DNA from: Lentzea sp033794685
Lineage (GTDB): Bacteria > Actinomycetota > Actinomycetes > Mycobacteriales > Pseudonocardiaceae
Strand: one strand, 5' to 3'
DNA length: 64,000 nt
NCBI GenBank assembly: GCA_033794685.1
Contig: JARAYZ010000001.1
Shown here: positions 32,891 to 40,798 of the stretch, in pieces
Layout of the letters: each line of letters opens with the position of its first letter
Position numbering within the stretch: position 1 is the stretch's first letter
The notes under the pieces: model-generated
Seen by the model: only the letters and a program-made list of their open reading frames with translations
Database searches by the model: none
What the model was told of the DNA's origin: nothing
Program-made: the position numbers and the translations under genes

Positions 32891-34390
32891 TCAGTTCCCC
32901 GAAACGATCTCGGGCACCTCATCCACCGAGGGCTCGACCTCGACCCTGTTGCGGCCCTGCCGCTTGGCGCGGTACAGCGCCATGTCGGCGGCCGCGAACA
33001 GCTGGTCCAGTTTGGCCGGTCCCGCCGCGACACCGATGCTGACCGTCGGGCGGCGGACCGAGCCGAGCACCATCGTCCAGTCGTGCCCGTCGACGGCCGC
33101 GCGGATCCGCTCGGCCACGTTCGGGCCGACGTCCATGTTCGGCCCGGTGTCCCCGAGCACCACCACGAACTCGTCACCGGCCCAGCGCGCCACCAGGTCG
33201 TCCGCCCGGCACTCGCGCCGCAGCAGCGCCGCGATCTCGCGCAACGCCGCATCACCCGTCGCGTGACCCGCGTCGTCGTTGACGTTCTTGAACCAGTCGA
33301 CGTCGACCAGCACCAGCCACGGCACCCGCCCGCGCGCCGCCGTGGACTCCAGCAACGCCGCGGCCGCGCGTTCCAGCCCGAGCCGGTTCGCCAGGCCCGT
33401 CAACGGGTCACGCGCCGCCGCCTCCTGGGCCGCCACCGCGAGCCGCTGGGCCTGAACGGCCACCCGGCGCTGTTCCAGCGCCTGACCCAGGCCTTCCTGC
33501 AACGTCTCCCTGGCCGTGCGGGAGGCGGCCATCGACCGGCGCAACGCCTCGGCCTCGCCCTCCGCGTCACCCAGGGCGTGGCAGATGTCCGCCAGCTCCG
33601 TGGAGAACCGCAGCAGCAGTGACGTGTCGTTGATGCGTTCGGCGCTCGTGACCGCACGGGACGCGAGTGTGCGCGCCTCGTCGAAGTCGTCCTGCTCCCG
33701 CCGCACCACGGCGAGAACCCAGTTGCCGACAGAGATGCCCCACAGGTCGTCGGCGTCCAGGGACAGCCGCAGCGTCTCCTCGCCCATCTCCTCGGCCTTG
33801 TCCAACTGGCCGACGCCGGCCAGGGACCGCCCGCAGGCGCCGAGGAGCGCACGCCGGTGCACCTCGTCCTTCACGATGCCCAGGCCCTCGTCGAGGTACG
33901 CCAGGGCTTCCTCGAAGATCGCCGGCGCCGCCGCGACAGGACCCGAGCAGGCGCGGAAGTTCAGCGAACCACCGAGTCGCTGCAGGCAGTGGGCCAGCAC
34001 GTCGGTGTTGCCCGCACGCCGCGCGACCTGAACGGACAGCCGCAGCATGTCCAGCGCCGCGCGCCGGTTGCCGATGCCCTCCATCAGATAACCGAGCGAG
34101 CCCATCGTGTGGGCCACGGCCGGGCTGTCTGAACGGTCGGCGTCGAGATCGGTCCACCCCTCGGCGGCCAGTTCGAGGGCGAGGGGGATGCGGCCGAGGC
34201 GCCACGCCATCACCGCCCGGTTGACCAGCACGGCTGATCGAACCCAGCGGTCGGCGCCGGGGGACACCTTGGTGACCACCTCGTCGAAAAGACTGTTCGC
34301 CTCCGGCAAGCGGCCAGCGTTGAGCAACGCGCGGACCTCTCGGTCCAACCGCGGAATCTGGCCCGCTACCAGCGGATCGCGCTGCTCCAC
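32891..34390 (-). CDS. Diguanylate cyclase with TPR-like sensor region
   Basis: 499 residues from GTG 34390. Residues ~10-320 are TPR-like helical pairs ('RAALDMLRLSVQVARRAGNT', 'DDFDEARTLASRAVTSAER'). Residues ~335-495 form a GGDEF domain: 'RDPLTGLANRLGLERA', substrate Asp in 'LVDVDWFKNVNDDAGHATGD', and the signature 'AGDEF', a variant often active. The allosteric inhibition site RxxD ('RADD') lies five residues before it, so product feedback is expected. It makes c-di-GMP from GTP in the cytoplasm. Together with the degenerate GGDEF/EAL protein at 11.4 kb this points to c-di-GMP signalling in the organism. Confidence 0.9.
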   Translation of the reverse strand: MEQRDPLVAGQIPRLDREVRALLNAGRLPEANSLFDEVVTKVSPGADRWVRSAVLVNRAVMAWRLGRIPLALELAAEGWTDLDADRSDSPAVAHTMGSLGYLMEGIGNRRAALDMLRLSVQVARRAGNTDVLAHCLQRLGGSLNFRACSGPVAAAPAIFEEALAYLDEGLGIVKDEVHRRALLGACGRSLAGVGQLDKAEEMGEETLRLSLDADDLWGISVGNWVLAVVRREQDDFDEARTLASRAVTSAERINDTSLLLRFSTELADICHALGDAEGEAEALRRSMAASRTARETLQEGLGQALEQRRVAVQAQRLAVAAQEAAARDPLTGLANRLGLERAAAALLESTAARGRVPWLVLVDVDWFKNVNDDAGHATGDAALREIAALLRRECRADDLVARWAGDEFVVVLGDTGPNMDVGPNVAERIRAAVDGHDWTMVLGSVRRPTVSIGVAAGPAKLDQLFAAADMALYRAKRQGRNRVEVEPSVDEVPEIVSGN

Positions 34391-34434
34391 TCGTTCATCG
34401 ACTCCGTTCCGACTCGCCGAGCGGCCCGCACAGG

Positions 34435-35067
34435 CTACCGGGTTGGTCGCGCCCTGTACCGATCGTGGTGCAGGACGTCATCGAGGGGTAGTCGGTTGCG
34501 CCAACCGTGACGTTCCAGGTCGGGCGTTTCGGGCAGTGATCGAACCGGACCGACGCACAACCACGCAACCGGACGGACCCTGGTGGGGATGTCCAGAAGA
34601 CGGCGCAGCACATCTTCTCGGTAGAAGCTCACCCAGCCAACACCGAGTCCCTCTTCGGTCGCGGCGAGCCACAGGTTCTGGATCGCCAGGCACACGGAGT
34701 ACAAACCCGCGTCCGCGATCGCGTGCCTGCCGAGCACCGCCGGCGAGCCCCGGTCCGGGTCGTAGGTGACCACGATGCCGAGGGTGGACTCCATGACCCC
34801 CTCGACCTTGATGCGGGCGAACGTCTCGGCCCGTTCCTGGTCGAGCTGAGCTGCGAAGACACTGCGTTCGGCCTGGACGTGGTCGCGGAACGCACGCCGG
34901 GTCGACTCGTCCCGCACGAGCACGAAGTCCCACGGCTGGGAGAGGCCGACGCTGGGGGCGGCGTGTGCGGCGGTCAGCACCCGGCGCAACACGTCCTCCG
35001 GGATCTCTTCACCGGAGAACTCGGCGCGGGTGTCCCTGCGGCGGTGGACCACGTCGTACAGGTTCAT
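34435..35067 (-). CDS. bluB: 5,6-dimethylbenzimidazole synthase
   Basis: 210 residues of the flavin-destructase BluB, which breaks FMNH2 with oxygen to make the lower ligand of vitamin B12. Family signatures: 'YDVVHRRRDTRAEFSGEEIP' at the N terminus, 'AAHAAPSVGLSQPWDFVLVR' and 'GLGVGWVSFYREDVLRRLLD' near the C terminus. No cobalamin riboswitch or other cob genes are seen nearby. It starts at ATG 35067. Confidence 0.92.
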   Translation of the reverse strand: MNLYDVVHRRRDTRAEFSGEEIPEDVLRRVLTAAHAAPSVGLSQPWDFVLVRDESTRRAFRDHVQAERSVFAAQLDQERAETFARIKVEGVMESTLGIVVTYDPDRGSPAVLGRHAIADAGLYSVCLAIQNLWLAATEEGLGVGWVSFYREDVLRRLLDIPTRVRPVAWLCVGPVRSLPETPDLERHGWRNRLPLDDVLHHDRYRARPTR

Positions 35068-35151
35068 TCGTGCGATCGTGCCTCACTCGAAAGCACCAAC
35101 TTCACGCTGCAGAGGTGGCGCTGATCTCACCTGAGGCGATAGACCGATCGG

Positions 35152-35508
35152 ATGCGAAGAATGAAGGGTGGTTACGGCTCGGCGCTCGGATTCGGTGGCG
35201 GAGTCGGCGTGACCACGTTCACCGGTGCCTGGCCGCTGCTCGCGTTGATCTTGCTCGCCGCCGTCGTGGTGCTCGTCTCGCTGAAGACGACCATCGTCGG
35301 CGCGGGCCTGGCGGCACTGCAGTGCTGGGGCCTCTACGCGACCTTCTTGGTGGGTGTTCGTGGCGACCTCACGGTCGATGAACACACGACCTGGGCGCTC
35401 GCGTTGCTGGTGCAGCTGGCCGCGCTGGCGCTGCTGGCCAGCGCGGCCCTGCGGGTCATTTCGTTTGTGACGGGTACGGCAGCAAGGCCATCTCCCGTGC
35501 GTTCTTGA
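35152..35508 (+). CDS. Putative small membrane protein
   Basis: 118 residues with three hydrophobic segments (around 'WPLLALILLAAVVVLVSL', 'IVGAGLAALQCWGLYATFLVG' and 'ALALLVQLAALALLASAAL'). Codon bias is typical of the genome. RBS is poor for ATG 35152 and for ATG 35161. The last 53 bp overlap the 3' end of rpsR on the other strand. No family recognised; it might still be a spurious frame. Confidence 0.45.
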   Translation: MRRMKGGYGSALGFGGGVGVTTFTGAWPLLALILLAAVVVLVSLKTTIVGAGLAALQCWGLYATFLVGVRGDLTVDEHTTWALALLVQLAALALLASAALRVISFVTGTAARPSPVRS

Positions 35509-35686
35509 TCGCCGTGGCGACCTGGCGCTGCTGCTGCGGCGTCAGGCCGGTCACGCGCCGGGACCGGATCTTGCCCCGGTCCGAGAGGAACTTGCGCAGC
35601 AGCGTGACGTCCTTCCAGTCGACGACGGTCACGCCCTCCTTCGCGAGGAGGTTCACCCTGCGCTTGAGAGGCCTCTTCTCGCGCAT
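35456..35686 (-). CDS. rpsR: Ribosomal protein S18, second copy type
   Basis: 76 residues, normal S18 length, with 'VDWKDVTLLRKFLSDRGKI' and 'RRVTGLTPQQQRQVATAIK' as in S18. It contains no cysteine, so it is the zinc-independent C- paralogue. Start ATG 35686 shares its A with the stop of rpsN (TGATG). It is last in the rpmB-rpmG-rpsN-rpsR set, which in mycobacteria and streptomycetes is derepressed when zinc is scarce. Confidence 0.93.
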   Translation of the reverse strand: MREKRPLKRRVNLLAKEGVTVVDWKDVTLLRKFLSDRGKIRSRRVTGLTPQQQRQVATAIKNAREMALLPYPSQTK

Positions 35687-35979
35687 CACCAGCTCGCCTT
35701 CGAGACGCCGGGCAGCTCACCGCGGTGGGCCATCTCCCGCAGCCGGACGCGGGACAGGCCGAACTTCCGGTTGAACGCGCGCGGGCGTCCGTCCACGGTG
35801 TCCCGGTTGCGCAACCGGGTCGGGGACGCGTCCCGCGGCAGCTTCTGCAGGCCCTGCAACGCTTCCGCGCGCGTCTCCGGGTGCCGCAGCATCTCCTTGA
35901 GCTCGGCCCGCCGTTCCGCGTACCGCGCCACGACCACGCGGCGGCGCTGGTCCGCGGCGATCTTCGACTTCTTCGCCAT
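35686..35979 (-). CDS. rpsN: Ribosomal protein S14, zinc-free type
   Basis: 97 residues, longer than the ~61-residue zinc-binding S14, as expected for the C- form. 'MAKKSKIAADQRRRVVVARY' and 'RLRNRDTVDGRPRAFNRKFG' are S14 signatures; there is no CxxC pair. AAGGAAGAG precedes ATG 35979, and TGATG overlaps link it to rpmG and rpsR. It can replace the zinc-binding S14 in the 30S subunit. Confidence 0.94.
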   Translation of the reverse strand: MAKKSKIAADQRRRVVVARYAERRAELKEMLRHPETRAEALQGLQKLPRDASPTRLRNRDTVDGRPRAFNRKFGLSRVRLREMAHRGELPGVSKASW

Positions 35980-36146
35980 CAGCGCTCTTCCTTGAAATCG
36001 ACGTGCCTGCGGGCCACCGGGTCGTACTTGCGCAGCACCAGGCGGTCCGGGTCGTTGCGCCGGTTCTTGCGGGTCACGTAGGTGTACCCGGTGCCGGCGG
36101 TCGACCTCATCTTGATGATCGGGCGGATGTCCGTGCTCTTGGCCAT
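35979..36146 (-). CDS. rpmG: Ribosomal protein L33, zinc-free type
   Basis: 55 residues on the minus strand, starting 'MAKSTDIRPIIKMRSTAGTG' and ending 'YDPVARRHVDFKEER', a complete L33. The two CxxC zinc knuckles of the C+ form are absent. ATG 36146 overlaps the rpmB stop and its own TGA overlaps the rpsN start, so the four genes are translationally coupled. Confidence 0.94.
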   Translation of the reverse strand: MAKSTDIRPIIKMRSTAGTGYTYVTRKNRRNDPDRLVLRKYDPVARRHVDFKEER

Positions 36147-36376
36147 CAGACCTTCTCCCCCTGCTGGCGGAGCCGGGCCACCGCGGCCTCGACGCCGATC
36201 TTGTCAACGGTCTTGATGCCCTTCGCGGACAGCGTCAGCGTCACGAACCTGTTCAGCGACGGCACGAAGTACCGCTTGTGCTGGACGTTCGGGTTCCACC
36301 GGCGCCGCGTCTTGCGTTGCGAGTGCGAGACGCGGTTGCCGAAGCCCGGCTCACGGCCGGTCAGCTGGCAGCGCAA
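36146..36376 (-). CDS. rpmB: Ribosomal protein L28, zinc-free type
   Basis: 76 residues from TTG 36376, chosen because GAGGAGG lies 6 bases upstream and L28 proteins begin at 'RCQLTGREPGFGN'. Also visible: 'VSHSQRKTRRRWNPNVQHKR' and 'LTLSAKGIKTVDKIG'. Only one cysteine remains of the four zinc ligands. It is the first gene of the minus-strand ribosomal set and directly follows the Zur-like dyad. Confidence 0.93.
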   Translation of the reverse strand: MRCQLTGREPGFGNRVSHSQRKTRRRWNPNVQHKRYFVPSLNRFVTLTLSAKGIKTVDKIGVEAAVARLRQQGEKV

Positions 36377-36400
36377 CGGGTACCTCCTCGGGATGCAGAT

Positions 36401-36420
36401 TGAAACGACTTTCGTTTTCA
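36401..36420. promoter_or_regulatory. Zur-like operator between rpmB and the MRF-like gene
   Basis: TGAAACGACTTTCGTTTTCA is an imperfect inverted repeat (TGAAACGA facing TCGTTTTCA) lying 24 bp before the TTG of rpmB and 15 bp before the ATG of the divergent gene. It resembles the TGAAAA...TTTTCA boxes bound by Zur in actinobacteria, and both flanking operons are of the type Zur represses when zinc is plentiful. Confidence 0.72.
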
Positions 36421-36435
36421 TCTACGGTACATCAC

Positions 36436-37320
36436 ATGGAAACCGTTGTCGTTATGGTGGCGGGGCTGGTCGACCACGACGTCGCTGTGCGGGTGTGGCG
36501 CGACCGGCCCGATTCGGTGCTCGTGCGTCATGTGGCCGCGGAAACGTCCGTCACGCGCTGGGTCGACGGCGTCGCGACCGAGGTCGGGCTGCTGCACGGA
36601 TGTGTGTCCTGCACCGTGCGCGAGGACCTGCGGGAGCTGCTCGGCACGTTCGCCGGGCACACGGTCGTGCTGCACCTGGACCCGCTGCTGGAACCGGACG
36701 CGGTGCGCCGCAAGCTCGGCGTCGACGTCGAGTGCGTGATCACCGTGCTCGACGCGGCGACGTGGCTGGACGACGCGTTGAGCGACGCCTCGATGACCAG
36801 CGACCGGCGCACAGTCGCGCAGGTCGTCGTTGCCCAGGCCGAGGCGGCGGATGTGCTGGTGCTGCAAGGAGACGCGGACGAACGCACGCTCGCCGTGCTC
36901 GACCGCCTCGCTCCCGGCGCGCACCGCTGCACGCCCGAGACGGTGGTGGTGCGCAAGAGCACGCGGCCGCGGCTGATGCCCCTGAAGCCCGAATGTGGTG
37001 TCTCGACAGCGGTTTTCACGGCGGACCGGCCGTTCCACCCGGCCCGTCTCGACGGCGCGCTCGACTCGTTGCTGAGCGGAACGGTCGTGCGCTCGCGCGG
37101 CCGGCTCTGGGTCGCGGACGAGCCGGACGTCGCGCTGCACCTGGAATCCGCGGGCTGCGGCATGCACGTCGGCGAAGGCGGCCCTCGTGGTGGCAGGACC
37201 ACTCAGATCGTGGCGATCACCCTCGGCGAACCGGACGACATCACCGACGCGTTCGCGGGCGCGCTGCTCACCGACGACGAACTGTCCTTCGTGGACTCGA
37301 TCCGAAAGCTGGCCATATGA
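36436..37320 (+). CDS. mrf: MRF-like COG0523 protein (ribosome hibernation-factor recruiter)
   Basis: 294 residues. The COG0523/CobW metal motif appears as 'GCVSCTVREDL' (CxxC), and the C-terminal domain has 'FHPARLDGALDSLLSGTVVR' and 'RGRLWVADEPD', typical of the actinobacterial branch. The N terminus ('VVVMVAGLVDHDVAVRVW') lacks the GxxGxGKT P-loop of true COG0523 GTPases. Mycobacterial Mrf, encoded in the zinc-repressed C- ribosomal operon, recruits the hibernation factor MPY to ribosomes during zinc starvation; position and sequence type match. The start lies 15 bp after the Zur-like box with no clear RBS. rpmE2 follows with an ATGA overlap. Confidence 0.82.
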   Translation: METVVVMVAGLVDHDVAVRVWRDRPDSVLVRHVAAETSVTRWVDGVATEVGLLHGCVSCTVREDLRELLGTFAGHTVVLHLDPLLEPDAVRRKLGVDVECVITVLDAATWLDDALSDASMTSDRRTVAQVVVAQAEAADVLVLQGDADERTLAVLDRLAPGAHRCTPETVVVRKSTRPRLMPLKPECGVSTAVFTADRPFHPARLDGALDSLLSGTVVRSRGRLWVADEPDVALHLESAGCGMHVGEGGPRGGRTTQIVAITLGEPDDITDAFAGALLTDDELSFVDSIRKLAI

Positions 37321-37568
37321 AATCCGGAATCCACCCCGACTACCACCCGGTCGTCTTCCAGGACGCGTCCACCGGCAAGACGTTCCTGACCCGCTCGACG
37401 GCGACTTCGAGCAAGACGATCGAGTGGGAGGACGGCAACTCCTACCCGCTGCTGATCGTCGACGTCACCGCAGACTCGCACCCGTTCTGGACGGGCACGC
37501 AGCGGGTCATGGACACCGCCGGCCGGGTCGAGAAGTTCAACCGCCGCTACGGAAAGCGAGAGCGCTGA
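37317..37568 (+). CDS. rpmE2: Ribosomal protein L31 type B
   Basis: 83 residues beginning 'MKSGIHPDYHPVVFQDASTG', with 'DVTADSHPFWTGTQRVMDTA' and 'GRVEKFNRRYG', the L31B signature. It lacks the CxxC zinc site of L31A. ATGA overlaps the MRF-like gene and TGATG overlaps rpmF, so translation is coupled. Used when zinc is low. Confidence 0.95.
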   Translation: MKSGIHPDYHPVVFQDASTGKTFLTRSTATSSKTIEWEDGNSYPLLIVDVTADSHPFWTGTQRVMDTAGRVEKFNRRYGKRER

Positions 37569-37729
37569 TGGCCGTTCCCAAGCGCAAGACGTCCCGGTCC
37601 AACACGCGGCACCGCCGGTCGCAGTGGAAGGCCACCGCGCCGGACCTGGTGCGCGTGCGGACGTTGGACGGCAAGGAACTCCTGGTGCCTCGCCGGCTGG
37701 TTGCCGCGTACAAGCGCGGGCTCATCTAG
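37568..37729 (+). CDS. rpmF: Ribosomal protein L32, zinc-free type
   Basis: 53 residues starting 'MAVPKRKTSRSNTRHRRSQW', with 'LVRVRTLDGKELLVPRRLVA'. The cysteines of the zinc-binding L32 are missing. It completes the plus-strand arm of the zinc-starvation locus and overlaps the convergent phosphatase gene by 4 bp at the stops. Confidence 0.93.
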   Translation: MAVPKRKTSRSNTRHRRSQWKATAPDLVRVRTLDGKELLVPRRLVAAYKRGLI

Positions 37730-38373
37730 ACCGGGCGCTGGACCGTTCCGTCCGGTGAGTCGCGCCACTGGTCGAAGGGACGGTCCAGCCTCCACCCCGC
37801 GCCGTCGTGGTCGAGCACCCGGTTCTCGCACGTGTCCGGATTGGACAGTGACTCGAACAGCTCGACGCTCCAATCGAAGAACCTGCGGCACAGCAACCTG
37901 ATCGTCAGGCCGTGCGACACGACCAGCACCGTCTTCGGATGGGCCTCGTCCTTGTGCATCCGCACCGTGAGGCCGTCGAGGAACGCGGCGACCCGGTCGT
38001 CGACGTCCGCGCCCGACTCCCCGTTGGGCAGGCGGAAGAAGAAGTGGCCGAACGCGTGCCGCTGGTGCTTGAGCACCTCCTGCTGGACCGGGTCCTGGAG
38101 GTTGCCCCAGTCCTGCTCGCGCACCCTCGGTTCGGTGACGATCCGCTCGGCGTCGATCCCGAGCAGGTCGAACGTCCGCCTGGTCCGCTGGTACGGCGAG
38201 ACGTACGCCGCGACCGGCCCGTCGCCGATCAGCTCCTTGATCACCGGCCCCGCGGCGCGCGCCTGGTCCTCCCCGGCCGGCGTGAGCGGGAGGGCGTGGT
38301 CGGGAATGCGGCAGTAGGCGAGCTCGTCGACGTTGCCGAGGCTCTGTCCGTGGCGCAGCAGGATGATCCGCAC
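37726..38373 (-). CDS. Histidine phosphatase (phosphoglycerate mutase-like)
   Basis: 215 residues from GTG 38373. The catalytic histidine motif is 'ILLRHGQSLGN'; 'SPYQRTRRTFDLL' supplies the second phosphate-binding arginine, 'REQDWGNLQDP' the acid/base region and 'VVSHGLTIRLL' the second histidine. The branch-specific insert 'HFFFRLPNGESGADVDDRV' places it among broad-specificity phosphatases rather than glycolytic mutases. Substrate unknown. Confidence 0.9.
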   Translation of the reverse strand: MRIILLRHGQSLGNVDELAYCRIPDHALPLTPAGEDQARAAGPVIKELIGDGPVAAYVSPYQRTRRTFDLLGIDAERIVTEPRVREQDWGNLQDPVQQEVLKHQRHAFGHFFFRLPNGESGADVDDRVAAFLDGLTVRMHKDEAHPKTVLVVSHGLTIRLLCRRFFDWSVELFESLSNPDTCENRVLDHDGAGWRLDRPFDQWRDSPDGTVQRPV

Positions 38374-38447
38374 CTCACCATCGTGCCTCAGCTCGGCGGG
38401 AGCTCCGGGCGTTACAGTGCTCGGCGAGTCGAGGAGGATGGTGTCAC

Positions 38448-38765
38448 ATGATCAAGTACATCGCGCTGTACAAGAAGCCCGCCGACCCCGAGGGCTTCGA
38501 CCAGAAGTACTTCGAGTCGCACCTGCCGATCGTGAACTCGGTTCCCGGGCTGGTCCGCGCCGAGGTCGCCAAGGTGCAGCAGGTGTTCCTGGCCGGGTTC
38601 CTCGGCGAGACCGAGCCGTACCTGATCGCGGAGATGTACTTCGAGTCCGAGGCGTCCTTCAAGGCCGTCCTGCAGTCGCCGGAGTGGGCCACCTCGGGCG
38701 CCAACCTCGCCGAGATCGGTGGGATGGAGCTCGTCGCAATGTTCAGCGCCGAGGTCGTGGCGTGA
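38448..38765 (+). CDS. EthD family dimeric alpha-beta barrel protein
   Basis: 105 residues. 'IKYIALYKKPADPEGFDQKY', 'ESHLPIVNSVPGLVRAEVAK' and 'SPEWATSGANLAEIGG' fit the EthD/ferredoxin-like family of small dimeric proteins, members of which include monooxygenases and lyases. GAGGAGG lies upstream of ATG 38448. The stop overlaps the start of the 3-hydroxyacyl-CoA dehydrogenase gene (GTGA), which hints at a linked catabolic role. Confidence 0.85.
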   Translation: MIKYIALYKKPADPEGFDQKYFESHLPIVNSVPGLVRAEVAKVQQVFLAGFLGETEPYLIAEMYFESEASFKAVLQSPEWATSGANLAEIGGMELVAMFSAEVVA

Positions 38766-39577
38766 AGGCCGTCGTCATCGGCGGCGGCACGATGGGCGCG
38801 GGCATCGCGCACCTCCTGCTCGCGAACGGCCACGACGTCACGCTGTCGGAGGCCGACGCCGAGCGCGCCGAACTGGGCAGGGCCGCCGTCCGGCGCTCGC
38901 TCGACAGGGCCCAGGAGAAGGGCAAGCTCGCCGACGCCGAGGCGGTGTTCGCGAAGCTGAGCACCGGTGAGCTGCCCGCCGACGCCGAACTCGTCGTCGA
39001 GGCGGTGCCGGAGAACGTGCCGCTCAAGCAGAAGGTGCTCGGGCTCGCGGCCGAGAAGTGTCCAGGGGCGGTCCTCGCGTCCAACACGTCGTCGCTCTCG
39101 ATCGCCGACATCGCCGCCGGTCTGCCCGGCGAACGCGTGCTGGGCATGCACTTCTTCAACCCCGTGCCGGTGCAGCAGCTCGTCGAGCTCGTCCACCACG
39201 AGGGCGTCGACCCGGCGAACGTGGCCAAGGCGCGCACCTGGGCCGAGCAGATGGGCAAGACCGTCATCGAGGTGCGAGACTCGCCGGGCTTCGCGACCTC
39301 ACGGCTGGGCGTCGCCGTCGGCATGGAGGCGATCCGCATGCTGGAGGAGGGTGTCGCCTCCGCGGCGGACATCGACACCGGCATGAAGCTCGGCTACCGC
39401 TGGCCGATGGGCCCGCTGGAGCTCACGGACCTGGTCGGGCTCGACGTCCGGCTGGCCATCGCCGAGCACCTCGCGGCCGAGCTGGGGCCGCGGTTCGACC
39501 CCCCGGCGTTGTTGCGGGACAAGGTCGCCCGCGGCGAGCTGGGAAAGAAGTCGGGTCAGGGCTTCTTCACCTGGTAG
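38762..39577 (+). CDS. 3-hydroxyacyl-CoA dehydrogenase (3-hydroxybutyryl-CoA type)
   Basis: 271 residues from GTG 38762. N-terminal NAD-binding 'VVIGGGTMGAGIAHLLLANG' and 'LVVEAVPENVPLKQ', catalytic region 'ASNTSSLSIADIA' and 'GMHFFNPVPVQQLVELV' (His of the His-Glu pair), then the C-terminal domain 'DSPGFATSRLGVAVGMEAIR' and 'MKLGYRWPMGPLELTDLVGL'. It oxidises L-3-hydroxyacyl-CoA, probably short-chain, using NAD(P). It is translationally coupled to the EthD-like gene and followed by an Eis-like gene 4 bp on. Confidence 0.93.
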   Translation: MKAVVIGGGTMGAGIAHLLLANGHDVTLSEADAERAELGRAAVRRSLDRAQEKGKLADAEAVFAKLSTGELPADAELVVEAVPENVPLKQKVLGLAAEKCPGAVLASNTSSLSIADIAAGLPGERVLGMHFFNPVPVQQLVELVHHEGVDPANVAKARTWAEQMGKTVIEVRDSPGFATSRLGVAVGMEAIRMLEEGVASAADIDTGMKLGYRWPMGPLELTDLVGLDVRLAIAEHLAAELGPRFDPPALLRDKVARGELGKKSGQGFFTW

Positions 39578-39581
39578 AGAG

Positions 39582-40745
39582 ATGTCCGTGCAGATCCGCG
39601 AGTTCACCGAGGACGACCGCGACGCCGTGTTCCGGTTGCGCAAGGTCGCGTTCAACGGGACCAAGCCGTCCGGGCCGCTGCTGAGGCCGGGTTCGCACGG
39701 ACTCCTCGCCGAGATCGACGGCCGGGTCGCCGGTGTGCTCGGCATCGGCTCGTACGCGCAGTTCTACGGCGGCGCCGCGGTCCCCATGGGCGGGATCGGC
39801 GGTGTCGCCGTCGACGGGGCGTACCGCGGCCGGGGGATCGCGAACGCGTTGCTCGACGCGTCGCTGCGCACCATGCGGGAGCACGGCCAGTCGCTCTCGG
39901 TCCTGTTCGCCACCGTGCCGACGCTGTACCGGCGCCGCGGCTGGGAACGTGCCGGGGTGTTCGAGTGGGTCGAGCTGCCGATGGACAGGCTGCTGTCGGT
40001 GCCGAGACCCACCGAGCTGATCCCCTCGCGTCCCGCCGAGAAGAGCGACCTCCCCGCGCTGCACGAGTGCTACCAGGAGGTGGCGCGGACCATCGACGGC
40101 ATGGCCGACCGCCGCCCCCCGCGGATCAACCTCGACGACGTCCTCGAGATCGACCTGGTCAGCGTGCTGCCCGGCCCGAACGGCCTGCGCGGCTACCTGA
40201 CGGCCCAGCGCGAGCCCGGCGGCGACATGGGCCGGCTCAAGGTCTACGACCTCATCGGCGTCGACGTCGAGGCCCAGCTGAACCTGCTCGCGTCGCTGGC
40301 GTCGTGGGCGGGCACGCTCGAGGCGATCGACCTGCGGATCAGCGACCCGGCGACGGTGAACCTCCTGGGCGCCACGCCGTTGCGCTACTCCGTCTGGACC
40401 TCGACCTGGATGCAGCGCGTCGTCGACCTGCCGGCCGCCGTGGCCGCACGGGGCTGGCCGCGCCTCGCCGACGCCGCGGTCGACCTGGAGGTCGTCGACG
40501 ACCACGCGCCGTGGCACGCGGGCCCGCAGCGGCTCGTGGTGGAGGACGGTTCGGTGCGCGTCGAACCTGGCGGCACCGGCGCGGTGAGGCTGCACGCGCG
40601 GGCACTCGGGCCGTGGTTCGCCGGCGCGCAGAACACGCATGCGTTGCGGCGCGCGGGTTTGCTGGAGGGCGACCCGGCCGGCGCGGCGGTGCTCGACCAG
40701 CTCACGGCCTCGTCCGGCACACCCCGGTTGGCGGACTTCTTCTGA
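39582..40745 (+). CDS. Eis-like tandem-GNAT acetyltransferase
   Basis: 387 residues. The first GNAT fold has 'VPMGGIGGVAVDGAYRGRGI' (acetyl-CoA loop) and 'SVLFATVPTLYRRRGWERAG' with the Tyr used as general acid. A degenerate second GNAT region follows (~residues 150-280). The C-terminal ~100 residues are SCP2-like and end 'TPRLADFF', so the terminal carboxylate can act as base as in Eis. Eis proteins acetylate aminoglycosides and other amines at several positions; the natural substrate here is unknown. Confidence 0.88.
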   Translation: MSVQIREFTEDDRDAVFRLRKVAFNGTKPSGPLLRPGSHGLLAEIDGRVAGVLGIGSYAQFYGGAAVPMGGIGGVAVDGAYRGRGIANALLDASLRTMREHGQSLSVLFATVPTLYRRRGWERAGVFEWVELPMDRLLSVPRPTELIPSRPAEKSDLPALHECYQEVARTIDGMADRRPPRINLDDVLEIDLVSVLPGPNGLRGYLTAQREPGGDMGRLKVYDLIGVDVEAQLNLLASLASWAGTLEAIDLRISDPATVNLLGATPLRYSVWTSTWMQRVVDLPAAVAARGWPRLADAAVDLEVVDDHAPWHAGPQRLVVEDGSVRVEPGGTGAVRLHARALGPWFAGAQNTHALRRAGLLEGDPAGAAVLDQLTASSGTPRLADFF

Positions 40746-40798
40746 CGAACGGCGTTCCACCACACGGTCCCCACGCGCACGTCGGTCACAATGGACGG

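Noticed and set aside
34435..35067. Cobalamin riboswitch for bluB
   Set aside because: The 84-bp gap upstream of bluB is too short and shows no B12-box-like sequence.
36003..37568. 521-codon plus-strand frame covering the MRF-like gene and rpmE2
   Set aside because: Only its last ~83 codons, from ATG 37317, are rpmE2; the rest is out of frame with the MRF-like gene and Arg-rich.
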